Assembly: GCA_002841155.1 (NCBI GenBank)
Contig: PHEH01000002.1
Location: 62,001-126,000, forward strand
Reading direction: 5' to 3'
DNA length: 64,000 nt
DNA from: Alphaproteobacteria bacterium HGW-Alphaproteobacteria-18
GTDB lineage: Bacteria; Pseudomonadota; Alphaproteobacteria; Caulobacterales; Hyphomonadaceae
In this document: positions 45,559 to 54,751 of the stretch, in pieces
How the letters are laid out: each line of letters starts with the position of its first letter
Position numbering within the stretch: position 1 is the first letter of the stretch
The notes under the pieces: generated by a model
What the model was told of the DNA's origin: nothing
Databases searched by the model: none
What the model saw: the letters and a program-made list of their open reading frames with translations, nothing else
Translations under genes and position numbers: made by a program

Positions 45559-47379
45559 CTATTCCGCCTGCGTTTTCTTGAGCCCGAGCCGTGTGGCTAC
45601 GAACTTGCCGATCTCGGTCTCCACCCCGTTGAGACGCATGATGATGTATTGCTGGATGAAGGTCAGCACGTTCGACCAGACCCAGTACATCACGAGACCG
45701 GCCGCAAAGCCGCCGAAGACAAACATGAACACGATGGGCATGGCCATGATGATGCGGGCCTGCATCTTGTCAGGCGGCGGCGGGGAGAGCGACTGAAGCG
45801 CCGCCATCGTCGCGCCGTAGAGGATCGGCAGGATGCCGATGCCGATGATGATGCCGATGATCGGGATGCTTTTCACATCTGCGCCCGACCAGAACGGGAT
45901 GAGGCCGAAAAGGTTGCCGATGGCTGTCGGATCCGGCGCCGAGAGATCCTTCAGGAAGGCGAAGGGCGCATGGCGCATTTCCAGAGAGACATAGAGCGTC
46001 TTGTAGAGGGCGTAGAAGATCGGGATGGTGAAGAGGATGGGCAGGCAACCGCCGATGGGGTTGGCGCCCTCCTCCTTGTAGAGCTTCATGAGCTCCTGCT
46101 GCTTGCGCTGGGGGTCACCGGCGAAGCGCTCATTCAGCTGCTTCATCGGTTCCTGCAGCTTCTTCAGCTTGGCCATCGATTTGAAGCTCGCATTATACAG
46201 CGGCACGAGGGGCAGCTTCACCAGAACGGTAAAGGCAAGGATCGACCAGCCGAAGGAACCGAGGAAGCCGTTCAGCCAGTGCAGAACATAGAAGAACGGT
46301 TTGGTGAGGAAGTAAGCCCATCCCCAGTCAATAGCGTCGACCATGCGGGGAATGCCTGATTTTTCGTAGCCCTGGAGCACTTCGAAGCGCTTTGCGCCGG
46401 CGAAGATGCGGTTCTCCACCGTGACACTGGCGCCTGAAGCAAGCTCAACCGGTGTCGCTTCGGTGCGCACTTCCAGCGGGCCGCCACGTGCGAGGCTCGC
46501 GCGGTTGACCGAGGCCGTGAACGGGCGGGACTGTTCGGGCACAAGCGCGCCCATCCAGTACATGTCGGTGAGGCCCCACCAGCCGCCTTCATCAGAGAAG
46601 AATGTTCCCTCGCTCGATTCGCCGCTGATCTTCTTGGCCTGGAAGAGCGGCTTGTATTTCTGAAGGCGCAACTCGTTGTCGACCACCCCCATCAGCCCCA
46701 GATGGGCCGGGCCGCCACTGGTGGCAGAGGCCGGGTCGGTGATCTCGAGGAAGCGTTTCCAGTCGCCATGACGCTCGAACGAGCCGATAGCGCGGACACT
46801 GCGCGGGGCCGCCGACGTGTTCGTCAGCGTGTCGCGGAAGGTGAACATGAAATTCTCGTCGATCGAGACTTCCCGGTCGATGGTCATGCCTTCCGTTTCC
46901 AGGCGCAGCGTAACCGGCGCGGCCGTGGTCAGTGTTCCCCCGGCAACCTGAGTCCAGGCGGAGTTGCGGCCGGCAATCAGCGAGCTGCCATCTGCCCAGT
47001 AATAGGTGCCGAAATAGCTGCCTTCCGTGGCTTCGGGGCGCAGCAGGCGAATTTCTGCAAGCCGGTCGACCGTGGTGTAAAACTGCTTGAGGCTGAGATC
47101 ATCAATGCGCGCGCCAGCGAGGCGAATCGAACCATCCACAGCGGCGGCATCGAATTTCACCCGATCCCCCTCAGTGAGGGCTTCGTCCAGCGACTTCGGC
47201 CCGAGCACTTCGGCGACGCCGGTATCGGTGCCCGCGACCTGTTCGGTTGCCGCACGCACAGCCTGTTCGGCCTCATAGCGCTTCTGGGCCGGCTCCATCA
47301 CGAAATACTGGTACAGGAAAACGAACGCGATCATCGCCGCCATGGCGATCAGGAAGTTGCGTTGTTCTTGAGGTTCCAT
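45559..47379 (-). CDS. yidC: membrane protein insertase YidC
   Basis: A 606-residue insertase, length typical of Gram-negative YidC. N-terminal RNFLIAMAAMIAFVFLYQYF membrane anchor, a large periplasmic beta-sandwich domain (about 60-350), and the conserved C-terminal five-helix core with GWSILAFTVLVKLPLVPLYN, the positively charged cytosolic loop MAKLKKLQEPMKQL and NPIGGCLPILFTIPIFYALYKTL. It inserts and folds inner-membrane proteins with or without SecYEG. Confidence 0.96.
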   Translation of the reverse strand: MEPQEQRNFLIAMAAMIAFVFLYQYFVMEPAQKRYEAEQAVRAATEQVAGTDTGVAEVLGPKSLDEALTEGDRVKFDAAAVDGSIRLAGARIDDLSLKQFYTTVDRLAEIRLLRPEATEGSYFGTYYWADGSSLIAGRNSAWTQVAGGTLTTAAPVTLRLETEGMTIDREVSIDENFMFTFRDTLTNTSAAPRSVRAIGSFERHGDWKRFLEITDPASATSGGPAHLGLMGVVDNELRLQKYKPLFQAKKISGESSEGTFFSDEGGWWGLTDMYWMGALVPEQSRPFTASVNRASLARGGPLEVRTEATPVELASGASVTVENRIFAGAKRFEVLQGYEKSGIPRMVDAIDWGWAYFLTKPFFYVLHWLNGFLGSFGWSILAFTVLVKLPLVPLYNASFKSMAKLKKLQEPMKQLNERFAGDPQRKQQELMKLYKEEGANPIGGCLPILFTIPIFYALYKTLYVSLEMRHAPFAFLKDLSAPDPTAIGNLFGLIPFWSGADVKSIPIIGIIIGIGILPILYGATMAALQSLSPPPPDKMQARIIMAMPIVFMFVFGGFAAGLVMYWVWSNVLTFIQQYIIMRLNGVETEIGKFVATRLGLKKTQAE

Positions 47380-47434
47380 ATCGGGTGTCCGCGGGGCTGA
47401 GGCCGTGCCGGTCCGGCAGGCGCGGGGCTTAGGG

Positions 47435-47800
47435 TCAAGTGCGCGCGAGGCTTATCAGCGCGCTTTCCATATCGTCAAGCAAACGTGCCCAGCCGGTATC
47501 AAGTGTCGCTTCCCGCGCGATGAAGACATAATCCCATCCGGGCAGGCCATGCTGGGCAAGAAGGCGCCGGGCTGCTTCGCGCAGGCGGCGCTTGGCGCGG
47601 TTGCGTTCGACGGCGCCGCCAACCTTCTTGGTGGCCGTATACCCTTCCCCCACATGCTCCCCAACTTCGTCGCCGGGACGGGCGCGGGCCTGAACAACCA
47701 GTGTCTTGCGCCGTTCTGTCACGCCGTCGCGAACATAGGTGAATTCGCGGCGGCGGCGGAGCCGGCGCAGTTCTGGCATGGGGGTGAGATCGGGCGGCAT
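47435..47800 (-). CDS. rnpA: ribonuclease P protein component
   Basis: A small basic protein (121 residues from this start) that helps the RNase P RNA cut the 5' leader from tRNA precursors. The signature GAVERNRAKRRLREAARR (RNR motif) and RLRRRREFTYVRDGV are present. The ATG at 47779 (114 residues) is an alternative start; neither has an ideal ribosome site. It follows rpmH, the standard arrangement. Confidence 0.93.
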   Translation of the reverse strand: MPPDLTPMPELRRLRRRREFTYVRDGVTERRKTLVVQARARPGDEVGEHVGEGYTATKKVGGAVERNRAKRRLREAARRLLAQHGLPGWDYVFIAREATLDTGWARLLDDMESALISLART

Positions 47801-47837
47801 TACCTCAGCGCCGGGATTCCGGCGTTGGGAGAGCTCG

Positions 47838-47972
47838 TCAGGCCGTCAGAGACTTACGGCCCTTCGCGCGGCGGCGCGCCAGGACCTTGCGGCCGTTCTT
47901 CGTGGACATGCGCTCGCGGAAGCCATGCGTGCGCGCGCGGCGGAGGTTGCTCGGCTGGAAAGTGCGTTTCAT
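47838..47972 (-). CDS. rpmH: 50S ribosomal protein L34
   Basis: A 44-residue protein beginning [18 protein letters not shown] and containing [19 protein letters not shown], the standard L34 sequence at its standard length. It heads the rpmH-rnpA-yidC-engB gene run. Confidence 0.97.
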   Translation of the reverse strand: MKRTFQPSNLRRARTHGFRERMSTKNGRKVLARRRAKGRKSLTA

Positions 47973-48166
47973 CGGACGGCCCTGACGGCTTTGAATTCTG
48001 GAAACCGCGGCCAATACAGGCCGGGCGCGGGCAGGTCAAGCGGGGCCTGCTCAATTCCGCACGCCTGCACGCGCCGAATACAGCTGGACTGCCGCAATCA
48101 CCTTTACACTTTGATGGCACACATAGCCTTATCAGGTAAGCATCAGAGGCGCGGTGGAGAGCAGTT

Positions 48167-49345
48167 ATGGCCCGGATTTTCGCACTTTTGCTGGGTATCC
48201 TTACCCTGATAGCAGGGCCCGCCTCCGCGCAAGGCATTGATTATCAACGCCTTGACCAGAGACTGACGCAGCTTTCGCTTGAGGAAGACATGGTCGGCCT
48301 TGCCGTGGCGGTGATCGAGGGCGGCGAAATCACCTTTGCCGAGGGGTATGGCGTAACGGCCTATGGCGAGGGACCCGTCACGCGGGATACCGTTTTCCGC
48401 TGGGCCTCCCTCTCGAAAGGCGTCGCGACCAGCCTGGTCACCAAGCTCTCCCTGGAGGGCAAATTTGCGCTGACCGACACCCTCGCCTCGTTCCAGACGA
48501 GCCTGCGCCTGCCCGGCGGAGGCGAACGTCTGGCCACCCTGGAAGACCTGATGGCCCACCGGGTAGGCGTGGTCTCCAATGCGTATGACACCTTGCTGGA
48601 AGACGGGGCAGACCCGGTCTACATCCGCAATCGCCTCGGCAATCTCAAAGTCTCCTGCCCGATCCGAGAGTGCCATTCCTATCAGAATGTTGCCTTTGAT
48701 GCGATCACCGAGATCGTGGAGGGGGCAACCGGCCTGCCCTATGCGGCGGCCGCTGAAATCATCCTCTTCCGCCCGCTGAAGATGACCACCGCCAGTACCG
48801 GACGCGACGCGCTGATGGCCTCACGCTCCTGGGCCAAGCCATATGAGACGCGGCGCGGGTCACCTTTGCCCACGCTCCAGACCGTCAAGGAGCCCTATTA
48901 CAAGGTGCCGGCGGCCGGCGGAGTAAACGGCTCCATCCTTGACCTTGCCCAGTTTGCCCGTGCCCAGATGGGCCTGGCGCCCAATGTCCTGACGCCCGAT
49001 ACACTGACCGCACTGCACACACCGCGCGTCTATACCCCACGCGAACAGGCCCGGCTGCGCAATCAATATGAGAGCCGGATGCAGGATGCCCGGTATGGGC
49101 TTGGCTGGCGCGTCTATAAATATGACATCACCGGCAACCGGGTCGTCGGGCACCGGGGCGCGGTGGAAGGCTATCGCTCGCTGATGCTGTTCGACCCGGA
49201 ACTCGACTCAGGCGTGGTTGTGCTCTGGAATTCCAACGCGCGCCGCCCGGTCGGCATCGAACTGGAAGTCATGGACATGATCTATGGTCTGCCGCCGCAC
49301 GACTGGATGCGGATTGATGGCGGGACCGTAGGGGCCGCGAAATAG
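48167..49345 (+). CDS. exported beta-lactamase-family serine hydrolase
   Basis: A 392-residue protein with a signal peptide (LLLGILTLIAGPASAQG) and the class C beta-lactamase/PBP fold. The catalytic SxxK is S81-L-S-K84, the YxN motif is Y172-Q-N174, and the KTG equivalent is HRG in VVGHRGAVEGY. The HxG variant and overall sequence suit an esterase or D-amino-acid peptidase more than a true beta-lactamase. It is divergent from rpmH across about 194 bases that hold no gene I can support. Confidence 0.87.
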   Translation: MARIFALLLGILTLIAGPASAQGIDYQRLDQRLTQLSLEEDMVGLAVAVIEGGEITFAEGYGVTAYGEGPVTRDTVFRWASLSKGVATSLVTKLSLEGKFALTDTLASFQTSLRLPGGGERLATLEDLMAHRVGVVSNAYDTLLEDGADPVYIRNRLGNLKVSCPIRECHSYQNVAFDAITEIVEGATGLPYAAAAEIILFRPLKMTTASTGRDALMASRSWAKPYETRRGSPLPTLQTVKEPYYKVPAAGGVNGSILDLAQFARAQMGLAPNVLTPDTLTALHTPRVYTPREQARLRNQYESRMQDARYGLGWRVYKYDITGNRVVGHRGAVEGYRSLMLFDPELDSGVVVLWNSNARRPVGIELEVMDMIYGLPPHDWMRIDGGTVGAAK

Positions 49346-49464
49346 AACGCCCCGGCCCGATCACGCGTCTTTGACCTGATATCGCTAAGCCGTGTGGCGC
49401 TTTTCAGAAACAGGCAGGCTATGTGACGGGGCAAGTTGTTGTCCCCGCACAAGGTGCCCTGCTG

Positions 49465-50283
49465 ATGAAATTGCCCAGTCTGATGGGATCGGCCCCGATC
49501 TGCCTGCTCGCCCTGGCGATGGGCTGCGCGCCCCTTGCGATGTCAGCGCAGACTACCAGCCCCGCCACAGAGGAGACCGTCATGGCCAAGGCCGAGCATG
49601 CTGAATGGACCCGCCTGCTGGCAAAATATGTGAAGGCCTCCGAAGATGGGATCACCCGCGTCGACTATGCTGCCTTTGCCGCAAGTGCCTCTGACCGGGC
49701 CGCGCTCGACGCCTATATCGCAGGCTTTTCCGACGCCGATCTCTCAGCCCGCACCGACGCCAATTTTGCCACCTGGGCCAACATCTATAACGCGGTCACG
49801 GTGCGCTATATCCTTGAGAAATATCCCTTAAAGTCGATCCGCGACGGGTATCTGATCAGCGGGCCGTGGAAGGATATCAAGGTGCGCGCGGGCCGTCAGG
49901 AGGTCAGCCTCGACGGCATTGAGCACAAGATCCTGCGCAAGGTGTGGGGCACGCCGGAAGTCCATTATGCCATCAACTGCGCCTCCTACAGCTGCCCGAA
50001 CCTGCCGCGACAAGCCTGGGAAGCGGCCACGCTGGAAGCCGATCTGGAAGCCGCCGCGCGCGATTATGTGAACCATCCGCGCGGGGTGACAGTTACGTCC
50101 AAAGGCCTCACCGTCTCGTCCATCTATGACTGGTTTCAGGCCGATTTCGGCGGATCGAAGGCGGCCGTGGTCGACCATCTCGTGAAATATGCCAGCCCAA
50201 GTCTCGCAGATGACATCCGCGCCAACCCAAAGATCGTAAGGGACAGCTATGACTGGTCCCTCAATGATGTTCAAAAGCCCTGA
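49465..50283 (+). CDS. secreted DUF547 protein
   Basis: A 272-residue protein with a signal peptide (ICLLALAMGCAPLAMSAQ; LAMGC may also act as a lipobox). The DUF547 domain is recognised by FATWANIYNAVTVRYILEKYP, GIEHKILRK, PEVHYAINCASYSCPNL and VSSIYDWFQADFG. DUF547 has a papain-like fold with conserved Cys and His, but its activity is not settled. A GTG 14 codons upstream is possible; the ATG at 49465 gives the better signal peptide. First gene of a five-gene run with TVP38, a flavoprotein, a kinase and an RluA-type enzyme. Confidence 0.85.
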   Translation: MKLPSLMGSAPICLLALAMGCAPLAMSAQTTSPATEETVMAKAEHAEWTRLLAKYVKASEDGITRVDYAAFAASASDRAALDAYIAGFSDADLSARTDANFATWANIYNAVTVRYILEKYPLKSIRDGYLISGPWKDIKVRAGRQEVSLDGIEHKILRKVWGTPEVHYAINCASYSCPNLPRQAWEAATLEADLEAAARDYVNHPRGVTVTSKGLTVSSIYDWFQADFGGSKAAVVDHLVKYASPSLADDIRANPKIVRDSYDWSLNDVQKP

Positions 50284-50310
50284 AAATGGGGGGATAAGCC
50301 CCCAGAAAAA

Positions 50311-50372
50311 CTCCAACGATTCCTCCAACGGGCCGCTGAAAAACTCCAACGGCGCAGGCCAATCCTCCAACG
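50311..50372. repeat. four direct copies of CTCCAACG between DUF547 and TVP38 genes
   Basis: CTCCAACG occurs at 50311, 50323, 50344 and 50365, with spacings of 12, 21 and 21 bases; two copies share the longer GAAAAACTCCAACG. All are on the same strand in the 104-base gap between genes. Could be a regulator-binding array or leftover slippage; the 21-base spacing is two helical turns. Confidence 0.55.
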
Positions 50373-50387
50373 AAATGAGCTCCTGAC

Positions 50388-51140
50388 GTGACCGACCTTC
50401 CGCCCCCGGCGAACGACATTGAGCCCAAGCGCCCGGCTCCGCTCAGGGCCCGCCTCTGGCCGATCTACATCATCCTGGCGGGCCTCGGCCTCGCCCTCTC
50501 CCAAGGCTGGCACGACTATCTCAGCCTGCAATCGCTGTCCGATAACGCCGTTGCCCTCGACGCGATGGTTCGCGCGAACCTGCTCCTGGCGCTCGGCGCC
50601 TATGTGCTCGTCTATGCGGCGGCGACCGCCTTCATGATCCCCGGCAGCGCGCTGACCATCGGGGGCGGGTTCCTCTTCGGCCTGGCGCTCGGCACGCCGG
50701 CCACGGTGATCGGCGCCACGCTGGGCGCCTCGATCCTCTTTTTTGCGTCCAAGACGTCCATCGGCGCAGTGCTGCGCGAGGTCGCCGGCCCGTTCCTCGG
50801 CAAGATGCAGGCAGGCTTTGCCGAAAGCCCCTTCTCCTACATGTTTGCCCTGCGCCTCATTCCCCTCTTTCCGTTTGCCGCAGTGAACATCGCGCCCGCC
50901 CTGCTGGGGGCAAAATACCGCGACTATCTGATCACCACCTTCCTCGGCATCATCCCCGGCACGCTGGCCTACACCTGGATCGGGGCGGCAGTAAAAGGCA
51001 CCCTACTGGCAGGCGGCACGCCGGACATCGGCTCGCTCGCCTCAAACTTCCTGCCTGCTTTCATTGCGCTGGGCGTGGTGTCGCTGATCCCGGCGGTCTA
51101 CAAGAAACTGTTTCCCAAGAAGGCGCCTGCCAATGTCTGA
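50388..51140 (+). CDS. TVP38/TMEM64 (DedA-superfamily) membrane protein
   Basis: A 250-residue integral membrane protein from a GTG start. The core AAATAFMIPGSALTIGGGFLFGLALGTPATVIGATLGASILF and the FALRLIPLFPFAAVNIAPALLGAKYRDYLITTFLGIIPGTLAYTWIG segment are the TVP38/SNARE-associated signature. Its stop overlaps the flavoprotein start by 8 bases, so the two are translationally coupled. TVP38 next to a mercuric-reductase-like flavoprotein is a recurring pair in bacteria. Confidence 0.88.
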   Translation: MTDLPPPANDIEPKRPAPLRARLWPIYIILAGLGLALSQGWHDYLSLQSLSDNAVALDAMVRANLLLALGAYVLVYAAATAFMIPGSALTIGGGFLFGLALGTPATVIGATLGASILFFASKTSIGAVLREVAGPFLGKMQAGFAESPFSYMFALRLIPLFPFAAVNIAPALLGAKYRDYLITTFLGIIPGTLAYTWIGAAVKGTLLAGGTPDIGSLASNFLPAFIALGVVSLIPAVYKKLFPKKAPANV

Positions 51141-52566
51141 ACTCCGTACCCTGAAGGCAGATCTGGCCGTGATCGGCGCTGGCTCTGCCGGCCTCTCCGC
51201 AGCGGCGGGCGCCGCGATGCTCGGCCTCAAGGTGGTTCTCTTCGAGAAGCATGAGATGGGCGGAGATTGCCTGAACTTCGGCTGCGTGCCCTCCAAGGCG
51301 CTGATCTCGGCAGCAAAGATTGCCCATGTGCCCGAAGAGGCTGTGCGTTATGGCATCTCCCTGCCCCCGGCGGTGGTGAACTGGGACGCGGTGAAAGCCC
51401 ATGTCCGCGGCGCCATCGAGGCGATCGCGCCGGTCGACAGCCAGGAACGTTTCGAAGGCCTTGGCTGCACGGTGATCCGCGAGGCGGCCCGCTTTGAAGA
51501 CAGGAACACGCTCGTCTCCGCCAGCGTGCGCGTGAAGGCGCGGCGCATCATCCTCGCCACCGGCAGCCGGGCGATCATCCCGCCGGTGCCGGGCCTGGAA
51601 GACATGGACTATCTCACCAATGAGACGATCTTCTCCGCGCCGGACTTTCCCCATGAGCTGATCATTCTTGGCGGCGGGCCAATCGGGCTTGAACTGGCGC
51701 AAGCTTTCGGCCGCCTCGGCTCGAAGGTCACCGTCATCGAGATGGGCCGCGCCCTGCCCCGCGCCGACGCCGCCCATGCGAAGATCGCCGTGGACGCCCT
51801 GCGCGCCGAAGGCGTCACCATCCTGGAAGGCCACAAGGCGACGCGCGTTTCGGGCGGGCCGGGAAATATCAGCGTGAAGGCTGAAGGCCCGGCCGGCGAC
51901 GTGATGATCTCTGGCAGCCACCTCCTCATCGCCGCAGGCCGCCGCGCGGTAACCGATGGCCTCGACCTTGAAAAAGGCGAGGTGGATTTCACAGACAAGG
52001 GCGTCACCGTCAGCAATACCCTCCGCTCAAAGAGCAATCCGCGCGTCTGGGCGCTGGGCGATATTGCCGGCCAGGGCCAGTTCACCCACCTTGCCGGCTG
52101 GCATTCCTCCGTCTTCGTGCGCCGGGCCTTCTTCAAGCAGGGCTCGAAAGCCTCCAGCCTGCCGCTGCCGGCGGTGACCTACACCTCGCCGGAAGTGGCG
52201 CAGGTCGGCCTGACCGAAGCCGAAGCGCGGGAGAAATTCGGAGACGCGGTCAAAACCTCCGCCTTCCCCTTTCATGACAATGACCGCGCCATCGCCGAAG
52301 CCAGGACGCTGGGCGAAGCCAAGCTCATCCTCCACAAAGGCAAGCTGGTGGGCGCCTCCATCGTCGGCGAAGGGGCGGGCGACATCATCCAGATGGTAGG
52401 CCTGGCGATGTCCAACGGGCTTAAACTGACGGCGCTCACCAATTTCATCTCGCCTTACCCGACCCGCACCGAAGTGGTGAAGCGGGCGGCTTCTGCCTAT
52501 TTCACGCCCAGCGTGTTTGGCGCCCCGGCCCGCACGCTGGTCGGCATCTTGCAGAAAATCGCTTAA
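51133..52566 (+). CDS. FAD-dependent disulfide reductase (mercuric-reductase/dihydrolipoamide-dehydrogenase type)
   Basis: A 477-residue flavoprotein. FAD motif AVIGAGSAGLSAAAGAAMLG, redox-active disulfide GGDCLNFGCVPSKAL, NAD(P)H motif LIILGGGPIGLELAQAF, second FAD motif VWALGDIAGQGQFTHLA, and the dimerisation domain with the C-terminal TNFISPYPTRTEV in place of the usual HAHPT-type motif. Because the C-terminal His-Glu catalytic pair of dihydrolipoamide dehydrogenase is absent, it is more likely a specialised thiol/quinone reductase. There is no heavy-metal-binding N-terminal domain, so a true mercuric reductase is unlikely. Coupled to TVP38. Confidence 0.88.
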   Translation: MSELRTLKADLAVIGAGSAGLSAAAGAAMLGLKVVLFEKHEMGGDCLNFGCVPSKALISAAKIAHVPEEAVRYGISLPPAVVNWDAVKAHVRGAIEAIAPVDSQERFEGLGCTVIREAARFEDRNTLVSASVRVKARRIILATGSRAIIPPVPGLEDMDYLTNETIFSAPDFPHELIILGGGPIGLELAQAFGRLGSKVTVIEMGRALPRADAAHAKIAVDALRAEGVTILEGHKATRVSGGPGNISVKAEGPAGDVMISGSHLLIAAGRRAVTDGLDLEKGEVDFTDKGVTVSNTLRSKSNPRVWALGDIAGQGQFTHLAGWHSSVFVRRAFFKQGSKASSLPLPAVTYTSPEVAQVGLTEAEAREKFGDAVKTSAFPFHDNDRAIAEARTLGEAKLILHKGKLVGASIVGEGAGDIIQMVGLAMSNGLKLTALTNFISPYPTRTEVVKRAASAYFTPSVFGAPARTLVGILQKIA

Positions 52567-52612
52567 GGCGGCCCGGTTTCCCTTGGGGCTGTTTTAGCCT
52601 AGATGTCCGCCC

Positions 52613-54037
52613 GTGAGTGAGCCTGGCCCATCCCCCAGCCCTGCCCCGCAGCGCCGTACCCGGCAGCTGACGGAAAGCCTTGCCGCGCGTCTCTTTGCGC
52701 TGACGCTGGGGGCGATCCTCCTGACCGAAGCACTGATCTTCGTGCCCTCGGCCAGCAACGCGCGGGCGCAATGGCTGGGAGAGCGCGTGCAGGCGGCGCG
52801 GATTGCGGCCCTCGCCCTGGAAGCGGCTCCCATGCGGGAAGTGTCCGAGGAGCTTTCCGAAAGCCTGCTGGAAAGGGCCGAAGTGCTGGCCGTCACCGAA
52901 GTGGAAGACGAGATGCGCTTCCAGCTGCTTGCCCCGGCCATGGACATGGAAGAAGCGCCCACCCGGATCGTGGACCTGCGCGCGCCCACCATGATGGGCC
53001 AGAGCGCAGCGGCGCTGAGCGAGTATTTCGCGCCGGAAGGCCAGATGCTGGTGATCATCGCCGAAGGCTCCGGCGCAGGCCGCGTAATTGAAGTGGTGGT
53101 GCCCCAGGCGCCTCTGAAGAAAACGATGGTGGACCTTGCCTGGCGCGTGGCGGGGCTTTCCCTGATCATCGCGCTGGTGGCGGCGCTGGTGATCTACCTC
53201 GTGCTCGATGCGATTGTTGTGCGCCCGGTGCGGCGCGTGACGGTCAGCGTCGAACAGTTCAGCCGTGACCCCGGAAGCTGGACGCGGCGCCTCTCCCCCA
53301 CGCGGCGGCGCGACGAGATCGGCCGCGCGCAGAACGCGCTCGCAGGCATGGAGGAAGCCGTGGCGGACGCCTTCCGCCAGCGCGCCCATCTGGCAGAGCT
53401 TGGCAGCGCGGTCGCCAAGATCAACCATGACCTGCGCAATTCGCTCGCCTCCGCCCAGCTTGTTTCCGATGGCCTCGCCGCCTCCGAAGACCCCCGCGTG
53501 CAGCGCGCCGCCCCGCGCCTCAAACGCGCGCTGGAGCGGGCCATCGAGCTTGCCACCGCAACCCTCGACTATGGCAAGGCCGCGCCGCGCGCGCCGGTGA
53601 TGCAGACGGTGCGCCTCCTCAGTGTGCTGCAGGGCGCGGCTGAAGAAGCGCTGGTGGAAAACGGCGTGGCGACCGACATCGCCGTGCCCGAAACCCTCGT
53701 CATCCGCTCCGACGCCGACCATCTCCACCGGATCGCGGCCAACCTTATCCGCAACGCCGCCGAGGCGATGCGGCAGGTGGGCACGCCCGCGCCGGAAATC
53801 CGCCTGCGGATTGAAGACGGCGCGCTGATGTTTGCCGATAACGGCCCCGGCGTGCCCGAGAAGACGAAAGAAAACCTCTTCCGCCCCTTCTCCGGCTCCG
53901 GCCGGGTGGGCGGCACGGGGCTTGGCCTCGTGATCGCGCATGAACTGGCGCAGGCGCTGGGCGGAAGCCTCACCCTGGCGCGCACCGGGCCGGAGGGAAC
54001 GGTGTTCCGGCTGGATCTTCCGGGCCTTGACGCATGA
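52613..54037 (+). CDS. membrane sensor histidine kinase
   Basis: A 474-residue two-membrane-helix kinase from a GTG start: first helix about residues 27-50, periplasmic sensor domain (about 50-180), second helix and HAMP, then phosphoacceptor KINHDLRNSLASAQ with H272 (HDLRN variant of the H-box), and an ATP-binding domain with NLIRNAAEAM, FADNGPGVP, LFRPFSGSG and GGTGLGLVIAHELA. No response regulator is next to it. It follows the flavoprotein by 46 bases, and its stop overlaps the next gene by ATGA, so it belongs to the same transcript. Confidence 0.88.
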   Translation: MSEPGPSPSPAPQRRTRQLTESLAARLFALTLGAILLTEALIFVPSASNARAQWLGERVQAARIAALALEAAPMREVSEELSESLLERAEVLAVTEVEDEMRFQLLAPAMDMEEAPTRIVDLRAPTMMGQSAAALSEYFAPEGQMLVIIAEGSGAGRVIEVVVPQAPLKKTMVDLAWRVAGLSLIIALVAALVIYLVLDAIVVRPVRRVTVSVEQFSRDPGSWTRRLSPTRRRDEIGRAQNALAGMEEAVADAFRQRAHLAELGSAVAKINHDLRNSLASAQLVSDGLAASEDPRVQRAAPRLKRALERAIELATATLDYGKAAPRAPVMQTVRLLSVLQGAAEEALVENGVATDIAVPETLVIRSDADHLHRIAANLIRNAAEAMRQVGTPAPEIRLRIEDGALMFADNGPGVPEKTKENLFRPFSGSGRVGGTGLGLVIAHELAQALGGSLTLARTGPEGTVFRLDLPGLDA

Positions 54038-54681
54038 GCCTTTATGCCCCGGCGCCAGGGCCGGTTTCCTATATCTACCACGACGCGCATCTGATCCTGA
54101 TCGACAAGCCATCGGGCCTTCTCTCCGTACCCGGACGGGGCGCAGACAAGGCCGACTGCGCCATCGCGCGCGTGCAGGCAGAGTATCCCGATGCGCTGAC
54201 GGTCCACCGGCTGGACATGGCGACCAGCGGCCTCCTGCTGATGGCGCGCAGCAAGGAAATGCAGCGCGCGCTCTCGGGCCTGTTTGAGCGCGGCGACATT
54301 GAGAAATCCTACCTCGCCGATGTCTGGGGCGCGCCCGCCCCGGCGAGCGGCGAGATTGACCTTCCCCTGATCACCGACTGGCCAAACCGGCCCTTGCAGA
54401 AGGTCGATCACGAAATCGGCAAGCCGAGCCGGACGCTCTATGAAACGCTGTCTGTTTCGGCAGGCATCGCGCGCCTCAAGCTGACCCCGCTGACCGGGCG
54501 TTCGCACCAGCTGCGGGTGCATCTGGCGGCGATTGGCCATCCGATTCTGGGCGACGAGTTCTATGCGACCGGCGAGGCGCTTGCGGCGCGACCGAGGCTT
54601 GCGCTGCACGCGGCGCGGCTTGCCTTCACCCATCCGTCCACGGGGGACCGGATGGAGTTTGACGCGGCTTGCCCGTTTTAA
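54034..54681 (+). CDS. RluA-family pseudouridine synthase
   Basis: A 215-residue pseudouridine synthase with the catalytic motif VHRLDMATSGLLLMARS (catalytic Asp in HRLD), LLSVPGRG near the N-terminus, and LTPLTGRSHQLRVHLAAIGHPILGDEFY. No S4 domain, like E. coli RluA, so it may modify 23S rRNA and/or tRNA. Overlaps the histidine kinase stop by four bases. Confidence 0.92.
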   Translation: MSLYAPAPGPVSYIYHDAHLILIDKPSGLLSVPGRGADKADCAIARVQAEYPDALTVHRLDMATSGLLLMARSKEMQRALSGLFERGDIEKSYLADVWGAPAPASGEIDLPLITDWPNRPLQKVDHEIGKPSRTLYETLSVSAGIARLKLTPLTGRSHQLRVHLAAIGHPILGDEFYATGEALAARPRLALHAARLAFTHPSTGDRMEFDAACPF

Positions 54682-54751
54682 GGCTGCAATGTGTTGACGG
54701 GGCGCCGTCCCTCATATATTGAATAACGATAAGAACCCAAGGAGCCGCCCC

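Noticed and set aside
44980-46359. 459-codon plus-strand open frame opposite engB and yidC
   Set aside because: It spans two conserved genes on the other strand and is rich in His/Gln/Asp/Arg in the way shadow frames are.
47973-48166. possible replication origin beside rpmH
   Set aside because: In some bacteria the origin lies next to rpmH, but there is no dnaA gene and no cluster of DnaA boxes in this gap.
51133-52566. mercury-resistance operon
   Set aside because: The flavoprotein has the disulfide motif of mercuric reductase but no N-terminal metal-binding domain, and no merR, merT or merP gene is nearby.
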